From: Ignavibacteriales bacterium
Lineage (GTDB): Bacteria; Bacteroidota; Ignavibacteria; Ignavibacteriales; Ignavibacteriaceae
Length of the DNA: 64,000 nt
Direction of reading: 5' to 3'
NCBI GenBank assembly: GCA_016709155.1
Contig: JADJEI010000001.1
Location: forward strand, 1-64,000
Below, in pieces: positions 61,342-64,000 of this stretch (the first letter of the stretch is position 1; each line of letters begins with the position of its first letter). Under the pieces are notes generated by a model that was not told where the DNA came from, ran no database searches, and worked only from the letters and a program-made list of their open reading frames with translations. Made by a program: the position numbers and the translations under genes.

Positions 61342-61713
61342 TCAATCAATTGTTTTTTTTCGAGCTTGAGGAAGCCATTTGTGCTTTTCCAGTACAACAC
61401 AATCATGTTCATCGAAAGTTATTCCTTCATTTACCAGAAGCTCTTTCATTAAATTCGGATCACCAAAATGAATTTTGCCAGTTAATGCACCAAATCTGTT
61501 TACAACCCTGTGGCATGGCAATCCGGAATCTTTAGCTCCATTTAATGCCCATCCAACTGTGCGCGCAGAAGATCTAATTCCGCACACTTCAGCTATGTCT
61601 CCATAAATAGCGACTTTACCGTAAGGTATTTTTGCAACGACATCAAATACTTTTTGAAAAAAATCTTTATTCTTTTTTCTTAAATTCTTTTTTTTATAAC
61701 CGGCTCTCATCAA
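61342..61713 (-). CDS. MGMT-family DNA alkyltransferase (C-terminal domain only)
   Basis: 123 residues with the active-site motif GLPCHRVVNRFG, the winged-helix region (IPYGKVAIYGDIAEVCGI) and Arg finger (SSARTVGWAL). Because the Cys is present it may be a true O6-alkylguanine methyltransferase, though it is short, like alkyltransferase-like proteins. It follows prfB closely. Confidence 0.83.
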   Translation of the reverse strand: MMRAGYKKKNLRKKNKDFFQKVFDVVAKIPYGKVAIYGDIAEVCGIRSSARTVGWALNGAKDSGLPCHRVVNRFGALTGKIHFGDPNLMKELLVNEGITFDEHDCVVLEKHKWLPQARKKTID

Positions 61714-61715
61714 TA

Positions 61716-62817
61716 TTAATTTTTACTAAATTTAAGTAAATAAGCTTTGATGAAATTTGAAATATCCCCATCCATTACACCTTGAACATCCGAAGTCTCT
61801 TCATCGGTGCGATGATCTTTAACCATATTGTATGGATGAAAAACATAAGAACGGATTTGACTCCCCCATTCAATTTTCATTTTTGCCTTTTCAATTTCAT
61901 CAAGAGCTGCCATCTGTTTTTCCACTTCCAATTGATAAAGTTTGGAACGCAAAGGCCGCATTGCTTTAACTCTATTTTGACCTTGAGAACGTTCGCTTTG
62001 GCATGCCGCCACAACTCCGGTAGGAATATGCGTGATTCGTACAGCAGTTTCAACTTTATTTACATTTTGCCCACCCTTTCCACCTGAACGATAAGTATCA
62101 ACACGCAGATCGGCTGGATTTACATCTATTTCTATCGTGTCATCAATTTCAGGAATTGCAAAAACAGATGCAAAGGAAGTGTGTCGTCTTTTGTTGGAAT
62201 CAAAAGGTGAAATACGCACAAGCCTATGAACTCCATTTTCAGCTTTCAGATAGCCGTAAGCAAATTCACCGTCAACCTCAATAGTGACACTTTTAATTCC
62301 AGCCCCATCACCCTCTAACATATCCACCAATTGCATTTTGAAGCCGTTCTTCTCCCCCCATCGTAAATACATTCTCATAAGCATATCAGCCCAATCCTGT
62401 GCTTCGGTTCCGCCAGCACCAGAATGAATTGTAATAATGCAATTGCTTGAATCATCTTTACCGCTAAGCATATTTTTCAGCTCGGCTTTATCAATTGCGA
62501 GATTTAGATTATTTAATTCGGATTGAACTTCGGGTATTAGTGATTCGTCATTTTCAATTTGAGCAAGTTCAATTAATTCTTCGAGTGATTGCGCTTTAGA
62601 GTAAATTTTTTGCCATAACTCAACCCAATCCTGTAATGATTTAGTTTCAGCTAAAATTTTTTGTGCCTCAATCTGGTCATTCCAAAAGGAGCTTTCTGTA
62701 CTTTTGTTTTGAAGGTCTTTTATTTTCGCTATTTTATTTTCGACGTCAAAGATAACTCCGTAAATCTTCGATTCGTTTTTGATATCCTTTTAGTGTTTTT
62801 ATTTCGTCGTCGTACAT
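61716..62817 (-). CDS. prfB: Peptide chain release factor 2 with programmed +1 frameshift
   Basis: 366 residues read as one protein. The start is ATG at 62817. After 23 codons ending in CTT, an in-frame TGA (62746-62748) is followed by C, and a GGAG precedes it at the classic distance. Slipping +1 at CTT-T gives ...SYLDVENKI. The main frame holds SPFDSNKRRHT (tripeptide that reads UGA) and GGKGGQNVNKVE (GGQ peptidyl hydrolysis loop). RF2 terminates at UGA and UAA; low RF2 favours the +1 slip, so it autoregulates. Confidence 0.95.
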
Positions 62818-62841
62818 TTCTATCCTTATTATTTCCTAAAA

Positions 62842-63153
62842 TTAAATTTCAATTTCCATTCGAAGCAGTGCGGCAGCAAGCGTTTTTCCCTGAGCATCAT
62901 GCTTCAGCGAAACAGTTCCCCCTCCCCCAAGTGTGTTATGAAGCAAAAAATTCAAAGCCCTCAGATTTGGTAATTCGTATCGCTCAACTTCACCAAGGCA
63001 AATTCCTTTAAAATGACTTTTAACTTTTTCAACAGTTAAATGTTTTCTGATAATTTCGTAACCATCATCATTATATGCAATAATACCAACATTTGCGGCA
63101 TCACCTTTATCGCCGCTCCTACCATGAGCAATTTCAATTAATCTTTTTTTCAT
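62842..63153 (-). CDS. AtuA-associated C-terminal-like small protein
   Basis: About 103 residues, start ATG 63153 with GAGG nearby. Motifs IAHGRSGDKGDAANVGIIA and FLLHNTLGGGGTVSLK match the C-terminal domain usually found in or beside AtuA/DUF1446 proteins. It begins one base after the AtuA-like stop, so the two are translated together. Its biochemical role is unknown. Confidence 0.78.
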   Translation of the reverse strand: MKKRLIEIAHGRSGDKGDAANVGIIAYNDDGYEIIRKHLTVEKVKSHFKGICLGEVERYELPNLRALNFLLHNTLGGGGTVSLKHDAQGKTLAAALLRMEIEI

Positions 63154-63154
63154 T

Positions 63155-64000
63155 TTATACCTCAAATATTTTTACTTCGGGTTGAACTAACGTTTTTGGG
63201 ATCAGTGCAGGCCAGTAGGCTACTACTTCACTTGGTTTTGGTCTGCCGCCTGCAAAACCCGTTACACTTGGCGGTCCGGTTAAAATTAGAGGTGCAATTT
63301 CTTTACCAAATCTTTCAACCGAAAAATAATCCTGCGAACGAACTGCAACTCGAAGCATTATTTCATTAATATTTTCTTCATCTAATTTAGCTGCAAGCGG
63401 ACCGTGACAGGAATTGTAGCCGATAAATTCGCTTCTGATTTCATCAAATTTTAGATTGAGATTTTCTAATCGCTTCCGTAGAATTTGATCTGCAGCTTTT
63501 GCTTTGGTTAAAGCATCAGGCCATGAGTAAGTCAATGAAGCTGAACTGGAATATCCGCTTGAGTATGAGCAAGATACTTTATAGAAAGGAGTTTCTTTAG
63601 CTCCTTTCACATTGAATACTTTAACTCTGTTGTTACCGAGATCATCGAGTTTAATTGATGTGAAATCAGCAACGCAATCGGGGGTGATGTAAGATTTCGG
63701 ATCACCGATTTCATAAAGCAATTGCTCAGCTACAGTTTCGAATGAAACTCTGCCTCCGGTGTTTTCATGTTTGGTAATGATGACATCACCATTTGGAAAA
63801 GCTTCTGCAATAGGGAAACCAATTTCTGCGAGATTAGGAATGGATTGCCAATCTCCCAAAAAATTACCGCCCGATGATTGCCCGCCGCATTCAAGAATAT
63901 GTCCTGCAACTGTTCCGGCAGACAACAGATCGTAATCGGCTTTCCCCCACCCAAATTCATAAATCATTGGGGCTAAAGTTAATCCTGTGTCGGTTGTTCG
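63155..64000 (-). CDS. AtuA/DUF1446 family protein (5' end outside window)
   Basis: The frame is open to the window edge (LTLAPMIYEFGWG), so the start is missing. The 280 visible residues contain AGHILECGGQSSGGNFLGDW and NTGGRVSFETVAEQLLYEIG, typical of acyclic-terpene-utilisation AtuA homologues. Its partner is the small downstream protein. In Pseudomonas, Atu genes degrade terpenes, but in this group the substrate is not known. Confidence 0.8.
   Translation of the reverse strand, partial: RTTDTGLTLAPMIYEFGWGKADYDLLSAGTVAGHILECGGQSSGGNFLGDWQSIPNLAEIGFPIAEAFPNGDVIITKHENTGGRVSFETVAEQLLYEIGDPKSYITPDCVADFTSIKLDDLGNNRVKVFNVKGAKETPFYKVSCSYSSGYSSSASLTYSWPDALTKAKAADQILRKRLENLNLKFDEIRSEFIGYNSCHGPLAAKLDEENINEIMLRVAVRSQDYFSVERFGKEIAPLILTGPPSVTGFAGGRPKPSEVVAYWPALIPKTLVQPEVKIFEV

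Overview
This is a low-GC chromosomal window that looks like a member of the Ignavibacteria / Bacteroidota-Chlorobiota group. The evidence is type IX secretion sorting domains (short NFPNPFNP motifs), TonB receptors with carboxypeptidase-like N-termini, DUF4249 lipoproteins, a fused KorA with KorB, nrfHA, and short structured repeats. This assignment is inference; no rRNA or marker tree is available.

Layout. 1-5.6 kb: a decayed restriction-type module (Eco57I-like adenine methylase plus PLD-nuclease/SNF2 helicase). 5.6-12.2 kb: nrfHA nitrite reductase, then a RecQ-phosphoribosyltransferase fusion with DprA, bounded by two direct copies of an AT-rich repeat carrying a relic sorting domain. 12.6-23.5 kb: an amino acid permease, polA, envelope glycosyltransferases, a homocysteine methyltransferase, ispE, an LD-carboxypeptidase and a KdsC-like phosphatase. 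23.5-37.9 kb: a small membrane protein, PstS-like lipoprotein, M28 peptidase, secreted sorting-domain protein, two TonB systems (one with crcB/DUF190), a TlpA-like protein and a UPF0175/PIN pair. 45.8-64 kb: a tRNA cluster, the LolCDE-type exporter, an unusual NrnA-leucyl aminopeptidase fusion, korAB, dsbD, nadE, stress membrane proteins, prfB with its programmed frameshift, and an AtuA-like pair that runs off the end.

Centrepiece (about 38.0-45.6 kb, minus strand): a diversity-generating retroelement (DGR). In transcription order it holds target 2 with VR2, avd2, target 1 with VR1, the template repeat (TR), the reverse transcriptase and avd1. VR1 differs from TR at 34 positions, 33 of which are adenines in the TR coding strand: the signature of adenine-specific mutagenic homing. 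The last 30 bases of VR1 are unchanged, and a 7-bp GC-rich hairpin lies just beyond its stop codon. VR2 is more diverged and carries many non-adenine changes. Both targets end in a FISUMP (C-type-lectin-like) domain and have an almost identical 165-bp leader (4 mismatches by eye). A related family of palindromes sits at six of the gene junctions of the locus and was not seen elsewhere in the window.

Caveat: many genes (methylase, helicase, nrfA, nrfH, dprA, recQ, permease, one glycosyltransferase, M28 peptidase, both TonB receptors, the secreted protein, tlpA, DGR target 1) carry one-base frame breaks, mostly in homopolymer runs, and a few carry in-frame stops. Other long genes are intact. 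Read-level checking is needed to separate assembly error from true decay; these loci are given as single disrupted genes.
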